From Diphasiastrum complanatum (lineage: Eukaryota > Streptophyta > Lycopodiopsida > Lycopodiales > Lycopodiaceae): DNA of 64,000 nucleotides. Positions 20,997 through 33,410 of this stretch are shown in pieces. The DNA is taken from assembly GCA_029204225.1 (NCBI GenBank), contig CM055109.1, forward strand, positions 24,826,422 to 24,890,421. Direction: 5' to 3'. A program made the position numbers and the translations under genes. Each line of letters starts with the position of its first letter. Position 1 is the stretch's first letter. The notes below the pieces were generated by a model. It was not told where the DNA came from. It saw only the letters and a program-made list of their open reading frames with translations, and ran no database searches.

Positions 20997-23427
20997 AACT
21001 CATCACATATTGTAGAGATCCAGCATACGTCATTTTTTGGGTGTTGAGATTCTTTCCACGCATATTCATCTATGTTTACTTGTTTATTTGTTTATTTTTT
21101 AGTTTTGCAAATGTTTGTTGATTTTTCGGAATCTCACTACATAGGATAGAGTTGGTGTTTTTTGTGGCAAACCTTTTAAGGATTACCAGATTTATGACTT
21201 AATCTACAAACTTTTGATGACTGAATATTGATTTTTAATGGTTTTCATGGGTTTTTATGCATCCCCAAAGGAATCCTCATAGAAGTCCCAAACCTGCAAA
21301 TTTTTACATTCATTACTGAAAATGTTTGGTTGTTCTTTAATCTTATTTTGAATGCAAATTGATCTAGGATAGGCATCTAAGTGATGGTGCAATTTTCCAG
21401 AATCTCAAATTCAACAAGAATTCTTTTAATGAATCTAAATTGATAAGGGAATAGGCCAATTATATCATTAAACATTAATTACTATTTCATCCTAAATGCC
21501 ATTCTATTTCATTCTAAATGACTTAAATTAATGGCAAATTAGAGAATGATTGTAAATTACAAATTGTGTTGAGCCCTACTTTGTAATAAATTATACATTT
21601 AATGTGCAGGTCAGTTTTTTTCTATATGATATAGAAGATTAAATGAGCTAACTTTGTCCGATGTATTAAAATTGACATCGTAAAGGCAAATTCTATTAAT
21701 TGGGGCCAAACTATTTCGAAGATGTAGATATGTAATGAAGTAAACGTAGCCAAGTGACTGGTCATGTTAATATCCATGTTATTTCTGAAGCAATGTCTAC
21801 AAACCTCTATGCACTATAACTAGGTGAGATGTGTCATTTGATGTCATGTTAACAGCCATGTTATTTTTGAAGCTGCATTTACAAACCGCACTGCAGTATA
21901 ACTAGCTAAGAGTGTATCATTTGATGTATGAGTTTTACGAGAAGTAATCAATAGTTTGATCTAACTGCTATGTAGACTTTCTTCTTATCTTTCTTCCAAC
22001 ACATGTTCAATATGTCAATATTTTCATATTTGCTATTGATTACTATTAATTGAATTCTGATCTCGTAGGGCAAATATAACATTGTCCAAACAATTATGAA
22101 ACCTAAGAGACCTACTATAACTAAAAGGTATTTACGTCGATTAGACCGAGGAAATGTAAAAATTATTGAGGGTCTTTGAAATGTTCAATCTTAGTGCTCT
22201 AAGATTCTTGGCTACAATTACCAAAGTAAGATATATACACTTTTAACTCTGAATTGGTATCAATAATGTTTGTAACAACTATATTGTCGCCAATACGATA
22301 TTACCAAAACCTTTGAGTTTACTAGATGTCGAAGTAAAATGAAAATATCTTTGATAACTAGTACGTTTACAACAAAGTACCCCCAATCAACTTATTATGA
22401 AGTTTTTAGCACACTACAAGATCTTTATGGGATGTTGTGTTTGCACGAGAATGATCAAAGAACAGTTTAGTTGAAAAATGCAAGGCAAGAGCACAATGGC
22501 ATACCACAGACTGGAAAAACTCTCTACTATGATAGATAGTTATCAGAAATAATTCTAAGTGCTCATTATGGGGAAAAGAGCCTGCTCTCGGGTAGCGAGA
22601 TAAAATGATAACCAAAAAACTCGGGTAGAGAATGAGCCCAAAACACCAAAATCTCAATATTCACAATATGGCAAAACAAGCCAAAGTTTTCCTACATCAA
22701 TGAGGCTTGAGTTCCTAGAGTGGATTTGCATGGAATGTCCACATCTTCCAGTTAACTCATATATCATAGATCCACATGTAAAACTGCATGCATGGATGTT
22801 GCATGAGCCGAAATGTTATCATTATTGATAATTGGAAGGTCTTCATCTCCATAACACTTTAGCTCCATAAGTAGCCTCTTGATCCACAAAACTTCCTTAG
22901 TTATGATTGTAAGAGCTTTGTACTCAGCTTCACAAAATGACAAGGATATAGGTGCTTGCTTCTTTGATAGCCAAAAAACTAGATTCCCTCCAATGAAAAC
23001 GGTGTAATCACTTGTGGATATTCTATCCACTCCGTCTCTTGCAAAATACGAGTCTGAAAATGCAACAAAAGTTAGATCGCCTCCTTTATAGATCAATCCA
23101 TAGTCTAAGGTAGAAGATACATATCTCAAGATTCTCTTTGCCAATTTCCAATGACATATCTTTGGATCCTACATGTATTGGCTTAATTTGTGCACACTAA
23201 AACTTAGATCAAGCCTAGTGACTCTTAATCAAATAAGAGAGCCAATAAGACTCCTATAAAGAGTGAACTCCTTGAAGGATCTTTTATCCTCCTTTATAGG
23301 AACTTTTACAATTTGCTCCGTTGGAGTATCCATGCCTTTACAGTTTTCCATTTGAAATTTCTTAAGCATGGAAAGAGCATAACCACTTTGACTTATGAAA
23401 GCTTGACCTTTCCAAAAGTCAATTTTT
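20997..23427 (-). repeat. Array unit N3
   Basis: 2,431 bases; RNase H frame 23,144-22,764; LTR remainder and block as in N1. It differs from its neighbours by scattered single bases. Confidence 0.85.
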
Positions 23428-25859
23428 AACTCATCACATATTGTAGAGATCCAGCATACGTCATTTTTTGGGTGTTGAGATTCTTTCCACGCATATTCAT
23501 CTATGTTTACTTGTTTCTTTGTTTATTTTTTAGTTTTGCAAATGTTTGTTGATTTTTCGGAATCTCACTACATAGGATAGAGTTGGTGTTTTTTGTGGCA
23601 AACCTTTTAAGGATTACCAGATTTATGACTTAATCTACAAACTTTTGATGACTGAATATATATTTTTAATGGTTTTCATGGGTTTTTATGCATCCCCAAA
23701 GGAATCCTCATAGAAGTCCCAAACCTGCAAATTTTTACATTCATTACTGAAAATGTTTGGTTGTTCTTTAATCTTATTTTGAATGCAGATTGATCTAGGA
23801 TAGGCATCTAAGTGATGGTGCAATTTTCCAGAATCTCAAATTCAACAAGAATTCTTTTAATGAATCTAAATTGATAAGGGAATAGGCCAATTATATCATT
23901 AAACATTAATTACTATTTCATCCTAAATGCCATTCTATTTCATTCTAAATGACTTAGATTAATGGCAAATTAGAGAATGACTGTAAATTACAAAGTGTGT
24001 TGAGCCCTACTTTGTAATAAATTATACATTTAATGTGCAGGTCAGATTTTTTCTACATGATATAGAAGATTAAATGAGCTAACTTTGTTCGATGTATTAA
24101 AATTGACATCATAAAGGCAAATTCTATTGATTGGGGCCAAACTATTTCGAAGATGTAGATATGTAATGATGTAAACCTAGCCAAGTGACTGGTCATGTTA
24201 ATATCCATGTTATTTCTGAAGCAATGTCTACAAACCTCTATGCACTATAACTAGGTGAGATGTGTCATTTGATGTCATGTTAACAGCCATGTTATTTTTG
24301 AAGCTGCATTTACAAACCGCACTGCAGTATAACTAGCTAAGAGTGTATCATTTGATGCATGAGTTTTACGAGAAGTAATCAATAGTTTGATCTAACTGCT
24401 ATGTAGACTTTCTTCTTATCTTTCTTCCAACACATGTTCAATATGTCAATATTTTCATATTTGCTATTGATTACTATTAATTGAATTCTGATCTCGTAGG
24501 GCAAATATAACATTGTCCAAACAATTATGAAACCTAAGAGACCTACTATAACTAAAAGGTATTTACGTCGATTAGACTGAGGAAATGTAAAAATTATTGA
24601 GGGTCTTTGAAATGTTCAATCTTAGTGCTCTAAGATTCTTGGCTACAATTACCAAAGTAAGATATATACACTTTTAACTCTGAATTGGTATCAATAATGT
24701 TTGTAACAACTATATTGTCGCCAATACGATATTACCAAAACCTTTGAGTTTACTAGATGTCGAAGTAAAACGAAAATATCTGTTGATAACTAGTACGTTT
24801 ACAACAAAGTACCCCCAATCAACTTATTATGAAGTTTTTAGCACACTACAAGATCTTTATGGGATGTTGTGTTTGCACGAGAATGATCAAAGAACAGTTT
24901 AGTTGAAAAATGCAAGGCAAGAGCACAATGGCATACCACAGACTGGAAAAACTCTCTACTATGATAGATAGTTATCAGAAATAATTCTAAGTGCTCATTA
25001 TGGGGGAAAGAGCCTGCTCTCGGGTAGCGAGATAAAATGATAACCAAAAAACTCGGGTAGAGAATGAGCCCAAAACACCAAAATCTCAATATTCACAATA
25101 TGGCAAAACAAGCCAAAGTTTTCCTACATCAATGAGGCTTGAGTTCCTAGAGTGGATTTGCATGGAATGTCCACATCTTCCAGTTAACTCATATATCATA
25201 GATCCACATGTAAAACTGCATGCATGGATGTTGCATGAGCCGAAATGTTATCATTATTGATAATTGGAAGGTCTTCATCTCCATAACACTTTAGCTCCAT
25301 AAGTAGCCTCTTGATCCACAAAACTTCCTTAGTTATGATTGTAAGAGCTTTGTACTCAGCTTCACAAAATGACAAGGATATAGGTGCTTGCTTCTTTGAT
25401 AGCCAAAAAACTAGATTCCCTCCAATGAAAACGGTGTAATCACTTGTGGATATTCTATCCACTCCGTCTCTTGCAAAATACGAGTCTGAAAATGCAACAA
25501 AAGTTAGATCGCCTCCTTTATAGATCAATCCATAGTCTAAGGTAGAAGATACATATCTCAAGATTCTCTTTGCCAATTTCCAATGACATATCTTTGGATC
25601 CTGCATGTATTGGCTTAATTTGTGCACACTAAAACTTAGATCAAGCCTAGTGACTCTTAATCAAATAAGAGAGCCAATAAGACTCCTATAAAGAGTGAAC
25701 TCCTTGAAGGATCTTTTGTCCTCCTTTATAGGAACTTTTACAATTTGCTCCGTTGGAGTATCCATGCCTTTACAGTTTTCCATTTGAAATTTCTTAAGCA
25801 TGGAAAGAGCATAACCACTTTGACTTATGAAAGCTTGACCTTTCCAAAAGTCAATTTTT
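23428..25859 (-). repeat. Array unit N2 (lacks one shared stop)
   Basis: 2,432 bases. RNase H frame 25,627-25,196 is longer than in the other units because codon 25,601-25,603 is CAG (Q in SQYMQDPK), where all others have TAG. Otherwise it shares the unit's other stop and deletion. Confidence 0.85.
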
Positions 25860-28291
25860 AACTCATCACATATTGTAGAGATCCAGCATACGTCATTTTT
25901 TGGGTGTTGAGATTCTTTCCACGCATATTCATCTATGTTTACTTGTTTCTTTGTTTATTTTTTAGTTTTGCAAATGTTTGTTGATTTTTCGGAATCTCAC
26001 TACATAGGATAGAGTTGGTGTTTTTTGTGGCAAACCTTTTAAGGATTACCAGATTTATGACTTAATCTACAAACTTTTGATGACTGAATATATATTTTTA
26101 ATGGTTTTCATGGGTTTTTATGCATCCCCAAAGGAATCCTCATAGAAGTCCCAAACCTGCAAATTTTTACATTCATTACTGAAAATGTTTGGTTGTTCTT
26201 TAATCTTATTTTGAATGCAGATTGATCTAGGATAGGCATCTAAGTGATGGTGCAATTTTCCAGAATCTCAAATTCAACAAGAATTCTTTTAATGAATCTA
26301 AATTGATAAGGGAATAGGCCAATTATATCATTAAACATTAATTACTATTTCATCCTAAATGCCATTCTATTTCATTCTAAATGACTTAGATTAATGGCAA
26401 ATTAGAGAATGACTGTAAATTACAAAGTGTGTTGAGCCCTACTTTGTAATAAATTATACATTTAATGTGCAGGTCAGATTTTTTCTACATGATATAGAAG
26501 ATTAAATGAGCTAACTTTGTTCGATGTATTAAAATTGACATCATAAAGGCAAATTCTATTGATTGGGGCCAAACTATTTCGAAGATGTAGATATGTAATG
26601 ATGTAAACCTAGCCAAGTGACTGGTCATGTTAATATCCATGTTATTTCTGAAGCAATGTCTACAAACCTCTATGCACTATAACTAGGTGAGATGTGTCAT
26701 TTGATGTCATGTTAACAGCCATGTTATTTTTGAAGCTGCATTTACAAACCGCACTGCAGTATAACTAGCTAAGAGTGTATCATTTGATGCATGAGTTTTA
26801 CGAGAAGTAATCAATAGTTTGATCTAACTGCTATGTAGACTTTCTTCTTATCTTTCTTCCAACACATGTTCAATATGTCAATATTTTCATATTTGCTATT
26901 GATTACTATTAATTGAATTCTGATCTCGTAGGGCAAATATAACATTGTCCAAACAATTATGAAACCTAAGAGACCTACTATAACTAAAAGGTATTTACGT
27001 CGATTAGACTGAGGAAATGTAAAAATTATTGAGGGTCTTTGAAATGTTCAATCTTAGTGCTCTAAGATTCTTGGCTACAATTACCAAAGTAAGATATATA
27101 CACTTTTAACTCTGAATTGGTATCAATAATGTTTGTAACAACTATATTGTCGCCAATACGATATTACCAAAACCTTTGAGTTTACTAGATGTCGAAGTAA
27201 AACGAAAATATCTGTTGATAACTAGTACGTTTACAACAAAGTACCCCCAATCAACTTATTATGAAGTTTTTAGCACACTACAAGATCTTTATGGGATGTT
27301 GTGTTTGCACGAGAATGATCAAAGAACAGTTTAGTTGAAAAATGCAAGGCAAGAGCACAATGGCATACCACAGACTGGAAAAACTCTCTACTATGATAGA
27401 TAGTTATCAGAAATAATTCTAAGTGCTCATTATGGGGGAAAGAGCCTGCTCTCGGGTAGCGAGATAAAATGATAACCAAAAAACTCGGGTAGAGAATGAG
27501 CCCAAAACACCAAAATCTCAATATTCACAATATGGCAAAACAAGCCAAAGTTTTCCTACATCAATGAGGCTTGAGTTCCTAGAGTGGATTTGCATGGAAT
27601 GTCCACATCTTCCAGTTAACTCATATATCATAGATCCACATGTAAAACTGCATGCATGGATGTTGCATGAGCCGAAATGTTATCATTATTGATAATTGGA
27701 AGGTCTTCATCTCCATAACACTTTAGCTCCATAAGTAGCCTCTTGATCCACAAAACTTCCTTAGTTATGATTGTAAGAGCTTTGTACTCAGCTTCACAAA
27801 ATGACAAGGATATAGGTGCTTGCTTCTTTGATAGCCAAAAAACTAGATTCCCTCCAATGAAAACGGTGTAATCACTTGTGGATATTCTATCCACTCCGTC
27901 TCTTGCAAAATACGAGTCTGAAAATGCAACAAAAGTTAGATCGCCTCCTTTATAGATCAATCCATAGTCTAAGGTAGAAGATACATATCTCAAGATTCTC
28001 TTTGCCAATTTCCAATGACATATCTTTGGATCCTACATGTATTGGCTTAATTTGTGCACACTAAAACTTAGATCAAGCCTAGTGACTCTTAATCAAATAA
28101 GAGAGCCAATAAGACTCCTATAAAGAGTGAACTCCTTGAAGGATCTTTTGTCCTCCTTTATAGGAACTTTTACAATTTGCTCCGTTGGAGTATCCATGCC
28201 TTTACAGTTTTCCATTTGAAATTTCTTAAGCATGGAAAGAGCATAACCACTTTGACTTATGAAAGCTTGACCTTTCCAAAAGTCAATTTTT
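25860..28291 (-). repeat. Array unit N1
   Basis: 2,432 bases. RT piece 28,093-28,291; RNase H frame 28,008-27,628, ending in non-copia residues (HATSMHAVLHVDL) because the frame runs across the deletion junction into LTR DNA; LTR remainder to about 27,220; SPH-upstream block to 25,860. 28,292-28,357 is the end of a further block copy, cut off at the SPH piece. Confidence 0.85.
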
Positions 28292-28357
28292 AACTCATCA
28301 CATGTTGTAGAGATCCAGCATACGTCATTTTTTGGGTGTTGAGATTCTTTCCACGCA

Positions 28358-29112
28358 TGTTGTCGTTCCACCCAGAAGTCAGGTAATGTCCACATCCCCA
28401 TGACGTCTTAATTAGGTAAGTATGTCTTGCGATTGTTACACGTGCAATCTGCAGGCTAATGGACTGTGTTTGCTTGTCGATTCGAATTACACTGGACATG
28501 GACTTAGCATAAAACAAATAGCAAATTTGCTGCTGATACTTGCATCAAGTAAAGGATTTTTAGCCAGAGAAACCTAATACAAGAATAGACATGGTCTGTC
28601 TGAAGTGTGCTACTATCTTGTCATGCTCTTAGTTTCTATATGTTTATAGATTGACGTCTTTTGCAATCTAAGTTATAATAAAATTAGAATGTATAAAACC
28701 TTGGCAATACCAGCAATGTCAATGGAGGTTGGAGAATGTCTACGTTATTATGAGCATCTATTTGCGTATATGACCTCAAAACTTATCGTTTTCTTGCTAC
28801 CTTTGACAGCATGAAGGAAATCCGAATCTAGACTGGGTTGTCAAACCAACTGGAATCTGGTTACTATACAAAAACGGTAGGGAGGGAAGTTTTGTGCCTT
28901 GGATGTGATGCACAAGTCGACTGTTGACGATGCAAAGGTGATCTTCAACTTTGTGATATTATTTTTGTGCAGTTAAACTATACAACTGTTGTTCTTTTTG
29001 TCCTCAGTGTGCCTTAGGTAGATAGTGTACCATTCAATATTCAATGTTAAGATTCTGAGGTAAGCATTGTAAGAACCAGAAAGCCCAGTTCAATCAAGGT
29101 TAACATCACTAT
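28358..29112 (+). pseudogene. SPH intron and exon 2 copy, exon 1 missing
   Basis: Matches 3,613-4,351. The acceptor AG (28,808-28,809), the exon 2 frame and its TGA (28,810-28,908) are all present. Exon 2 is identical over 99 bases to that of the intact gene, while the adjoining 450 intron bases differ at about two dozen places by eye. There is no exon 1 upstream: the left edge is fused to the minus-strand array. By itself it cannot make the protein. Confidence 0.8.
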
Positions 29113-29258
29113 TAGCGTATACAGTAAACACTACTGCCTGCTTGGTACATTCTCTGCATATTGACAATTTTTTTCTTAACTATTTCACCGGCAATGTTGT
29201 TCTAACTTTTTATCTTGTTATGTGCGTATTTCAACCTGGCATACAACTAGACACAATG

Positions 29259-30745
29259 CCTATATGATAGGTTGTAACATCCCAGTTGTACTTGTCCCCA
29301 TGATTGGATTTGCGCCTGGAGTAAACGAGTATCATCCAAATAATCAAACAAATGATTAGGTTAACGTAATTCTAAGAACATGAGATTCCTATTTAGGTGT
29401 TGGGATTCATTTGTCTTCTCCGAATAAAACAAAAACCTCGTGGTATCATACCACAACGGCCTTTCCATATTGGTGAAATTGTTGGATTGATAAAGGAGAT
29501 CTTTTTTATTACAATTTTATCTTCGAGATACAAACAAATGCATTTAGAAGTTTTTTTGCTAGAGAGTTGGTTATTGGTAAGTTCAGTTATGGTGAGATTC
29601 GTTTGTTTCTTTTAACGTTTTATGTTGCAAGAGGTTACATTATCACATCCACTACCACAAAAGTAAATAACATTTTTTACAATTGTACAATTAAGACTGC
29701 ACATAATAGGTGATCTTCTTTTGATGATAATTTCTTACAAAGGGTTTAATAGTTGGCCACTAAATATGCTCGCCATTTTGGAATTTTGGTCAAAAAGAAA
29801 CAAATTTCATAAAGTCAGCTCAAGTTGGCAATGATCCTCAAATATTCACAACTCTTATTCACAATAATAATGATAAGTACTCATAATATTCTAGTAAACA
29901 CGATCAATATTCACAAGTAATCAAGGTCAATATTTATTATAATAACGATTAGCATTCACAATAATCATGATCAATATTAAAGCTATTAACTTTATAGTAT
30001 TCACAATTTTAGATAATTAGTGCCAACCATCAAGCATGTAGACTTCAAGACACATCATTGGAAACTCGATCAATTCTTCATCCAATATAGAAAATAATTT
30101 GGATACCTCCTCCATAAGAAGACACTATCATACACAATACAAATAGATCCTCAGAGAAATTCGGTTGTCATTTTTCTAGATTCGAGCATGCAAGGGCACA
30201 ATAAGAAGACAAACATTGTGGAATCAAGTAGTCACCAATGGAAAAAAAATTGTTTGCTTTTTTTCAAGCATGCATGCTACGTTCTTGTTTTCATGAATGC
30301 AGACTCACTTCCATGTTGCATAAGTGAGCCCTCCACCAATGGCTAAATCTAATTGTGAGATTGGAGTATAATCAAATTCACAAATCTAAATTGAAAAGTC
30401 AATAATTTCATTATTTAAAGCTTAACAAATACATAATACAATAAATTAAGTAAAAAATTTGAAGTTTATCTAACCTATAAATACTTACCAGAACATAGAC
30501 CAATGATAAGTCATGCAACTTGGAGATCATTGAAAAATTTCCATGGAAGTTCTTTTGTTATATAGACTTGAATACCCCTAAATGAACCTTGCATCCTTGC
30601 TAAAAAAAAATAAAAACAAGAATTCCACTGAAGGCATGTCAAAAAGAGGTGATAAATATCATTTAAGTATGGGCTTTGGAGAACTAAAGTTGATCACAAA
30701 TCCTTTTAGGCTAATTTAAAGCCAAATAAAAATGCTTGTAAAATT
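29259..30745 (-). repeat. Left arm of a long inverted repeat
   Basis: The reverse complement of this segment matches 31,930-33,410 along nearly its whole length, with substitutions and small indels. Outer edge GATAGGTTGTAA at 29,267; inner edge AAATAAAAATGCTTG at 30,724-30,738. The arm carries the same C-terminal gypsy text as the right arm, so it is an inverted copy of a gypsy 3' region. A stretch at 29,870-30,000 is made of TATTCACAA/ATAATAA-like phrases. Confidence 0.8.
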
Positions 30746-30834
30746 GGAGATTGGCCTTGCATACACAGTGCACACATTGTTGCAATACATGTTGAATACA
30801 TGACTACCACATTGGAAAGTTCTACAAAGAGGAT

Positions 30835-31179
30835 TTGATGTACATACAGGCCACAAAGCACTATGCTTTGTGTTATGATAGATATTCCAAGAATGCACCA
30901 ATTCTAAATGCCTATTCAGACTCAGATTGGGTTGGAAAAGTGGATATTAGAAAATCCACCTTTGGCTACATGTGCTTTCACGTAGGAGTACCAATTTCAT
31001 GGAACAATCAAAAGCAAGAATGCATTTCCTTGTCCGTTATTGAGTCCGAATATGTTGCATCCATCTGTATAGTAAAGGACTCAGATTGGGTTGGAAAAGT
31101 GGATATTAGAAAAACAATCTCCATAAAAACAACTCTGAGGCATTCTACTACTACAAATAACTCAAGTAGTTTGTTGTGA
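30835..31179 (+). pseudogene. copia RNase H fragment A (third copia family)
   Basis: A 114-codon frame with the hallmarks of the RNase H domain: AYSDSDWVGKVDIRKSTFGYM, FHVGVPISWNNQKQECISLS and ESEYVAS. It differs clearly from the array family (FSDSYFARDRVDR). After EYVASI it jumps back to a second SDWVGKVDIRK by an internal duplication and ends. No RT or integrase is attached. Confidence 0.85.
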
Positions 31180-31499
31180 CACAAACTAGTCAGAAAATCA
31201 AGATTCTATGCACCAATTGTGAGGGAGAATACATGTATGACAAAATGTCGGATTATCTATCTTTGTGCAACATGCATCATATGTTCATCATCAGAAGAAA
31301 TGTACAGATGACTTGATCTTGCATACATAGTGAGCACAATGTTGCAATACATGTCAAATCCATGACTATTAGTCAATAATTGTGTTCATCATGTATGCCA
31401 TGATCTACAGATGATCTAATCTTGCATACATAGTGAGTACATTGTTGCAATACATGTCGAACCCATGACTACCACATTGGAAAGTTCTACAAAGAGCAC

Positions 31500-31763
31500 T
31501 TGATGTACATACAAGCCAGAAAGCACTATGCTTTGTGTTATGACAGATATTCCAAGAATGCACCAGTTCTAAATGCCTATTCAAACTCAGATTGGGTTGG
31601 AAAAGTGGATATTACAAAATGCACCTTTGGCTACCTGTGCTTTCACGTAGGAGTACCAATTTCATGGAACAATCAAAAGCAAGAATGCATTTCCTTGTCC
31701 GTTATTGAGTCCGAATATGTTGCATCCCTCTGTATAGTAAAGGACATTATTTGGCTTCGATGA
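31500..31763 (+). pseudogene. copia RNase H fragment B
   Basis: An 87-codon frame, direct duplicate of fragment A (YSNSDWVGKVDITKCTFGYL and ISWNNQKQECISLS), ending KDIIWLR, which is the natural continuation that fragment A lost. It differs from A by scattered changes, so the duplication is not brand new. Confidence 0.85.
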
Positions 31764-31929
31764 TAACTCCAATATTTGCAATCTCAACCCACTAACTTGC
31801 TAAATACATTTAAGCTAGATTTCATTTTCTTACTCTTGACCTAAATTCATTTTCCAAGAACTCCTATACAAATACTCACTCTCTAGAACACCCTACAAAA
31901 ATGAACTATTATATAAATCAATCTCTAGT

Positions 31930-33410
31930 TTTACAAGCATTTTTTTTTGGCTTGACATTAGCCTAAATGGCTTGGTGAACTTTAGTTCTCCAAAACCCAT
32001 ACTTAAATCATACTTATCACCTCTTTTTTACATGCCTGTAGTGGAATTCGTGTTGTTAATTTTCTTTAGCAAGGATGTGAGGTTCATTTATGGGTATTCA
32101 AGTCTATGTAACAAAAGGACTGCCATAGAAATTCTCCAATGATCTCCAAGGTGCATGGCCTTATCATTGGTCTATGTTATGGTAAGTATTTATAGGTTAT
32201 ATGAAATTCAAATTTTTGACTTAATTTATTGTATTATGTTTTTCTTAAGCTTTAACTAATGAAATTATTGACTCTTCAATATATATTTGTGAAGTTGATT
32301 ATATTCCAACATCACAATTAGATTCAGCCATTGGTGGAGGGCTCAATTATCCGAAATGAGAGTGAATCTGCATTAAAGAAAATAAGCACATAGCATAAAT
32401 GAAAAAAAGCAAACAATTTTTTTCCGTTGGTCCATGCCTGATTCCACATAGTTCTTCTTCCTATTGTGCCCTTGCATGCTAGAATCTAGAAACAGGACAA
32501 CTGAATTTATTTGAAAATTTATTTGTACTGTTTATGATAGTGTCTTCTTATGGAGGATGTATCCAAGTTGTTTTCTATATTGGATGAAAAATTGATCGAG
32601 TTTGCAATGATGCATCTTGAAGTCTACATGCTTAATGGTTGGCAAAGATTATGTAAAATTGTGAATACTAAAAAGCGAATAGCTTGAATATTAATCAAGA
32701 TTATTGTGAATACTAATCATTATCATAATAAATATTGATCGTGAATACTTGTGAATATTTATTGTGACTACTAAAATATTATGAGTACTTATGATCATGA
32801 TTATTGTAAATAAGAGTTGTGAATATTTGAGGATCATTGCCCACTTGAGCTGCCTTTTTTTAATTTGTTTCTTTTTGACCAAATTTCCAAAATGACGAAC
32901 ATTTTTTGTGGACAAATATTAAACTCTTTGTAATAAACTATCATCAGATAAAGATCACCTATTATGTGCAATCTTAACTCTACAACTGTAAAATTTGTTG
33001 ACTACTTTTGTGTTAGTGTAAGCTCTTGCAATTTAAAACATTAAAAGAAACAAAAGAATCTCACCATAACTAAACTTACATATAACTACCTCTTTAGCAT
33101 GAAAGCTACTAAATGCCTTTGCCTGAATCTTGAAGATAAAATTGTAATAAAAAAAAAATTCCTTATCAATCCAACAATTTCACCATTATAGAAAGGCCTT
33201 TGATACCACAAGGTTTTTGTTCTATTAGGAGAAGACAAATGAATCCAAACACCCAACCAGGAATCTTGTGTTTTTATAACTACGCAAACCTAATCATTTG
33301 TTTGATTATCTAGATGAGTACTTCTTTACTCAAGGCGTAAATCCAATCATGGTAGTGATAAGATCCTGCCAAACAAGTATAGCTGAGATATTACAACCTA
33401 TGATAACAGG
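31930..33410 (-). repeat. Right arm of the inverted repeat; gypsy 3' region
   Basis: Continuous with the gypsy integrase end to its right: on the minus strand, HVSHLKERP (about 33,410-33,435) leads into this arm. A chromodomain-like tail may be present in broken frames (FLLLQFYLQDSG near 33,130-33,170), but I am not sure of it. The remainder should be 3' UTR or LTR; no clear LTR ends are visible. Confidence 0.7.

Larger units (their letters stand above)
19756..28357 (-). repeat. Minus-strand tandem array of a 2,432-bp composite unit
   Basis: Four RT/RNase H segments repeat at a 2,431-2,432-base period. On the minus strand each unit contains a copia RT piece beginning KIDFWKG-like, a stop (TGA) after LIGSLI, a TAG before DPK, an RNase H frame, an LTR lacking its first part, and the SPH-upstream block. 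The block's end (GATGAGTTA) is fused to the next unit's RT. Units are nearly identical by eye. The array ends at 28,357 in SPH intron sequence and at 19,755 in unrelated DNA. The same unit forms the plus-strand array at 49,888-59,310. Confidence 0.9.
30746..31929 (+). repeat. Spacer of inverted repeat, built of duplicated copia pieces
   Basis: Two direct repeats (about 30,755-31,080 and 31,425-31,763) each start with CTTGCATACA and TTGCAATACATGT and run into a copia RNase H frame. A third partial copy of the leader lies at 31,318-31,370. A 36-base piece (30,919-30,954) is repeated at 31,079-31,114 within the first copy. Confidence 0.7.

Noticed and set aside
15338-28357. Idea that the CENH3-like frame and the neighbouring 2.4-kb tandem array mark a centromere
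   Set aside because: The frame is a pseudogene, and gene location has no bearing on centromere position; a 2.4-kb unit with about ten copies is too short an array to argue for one.
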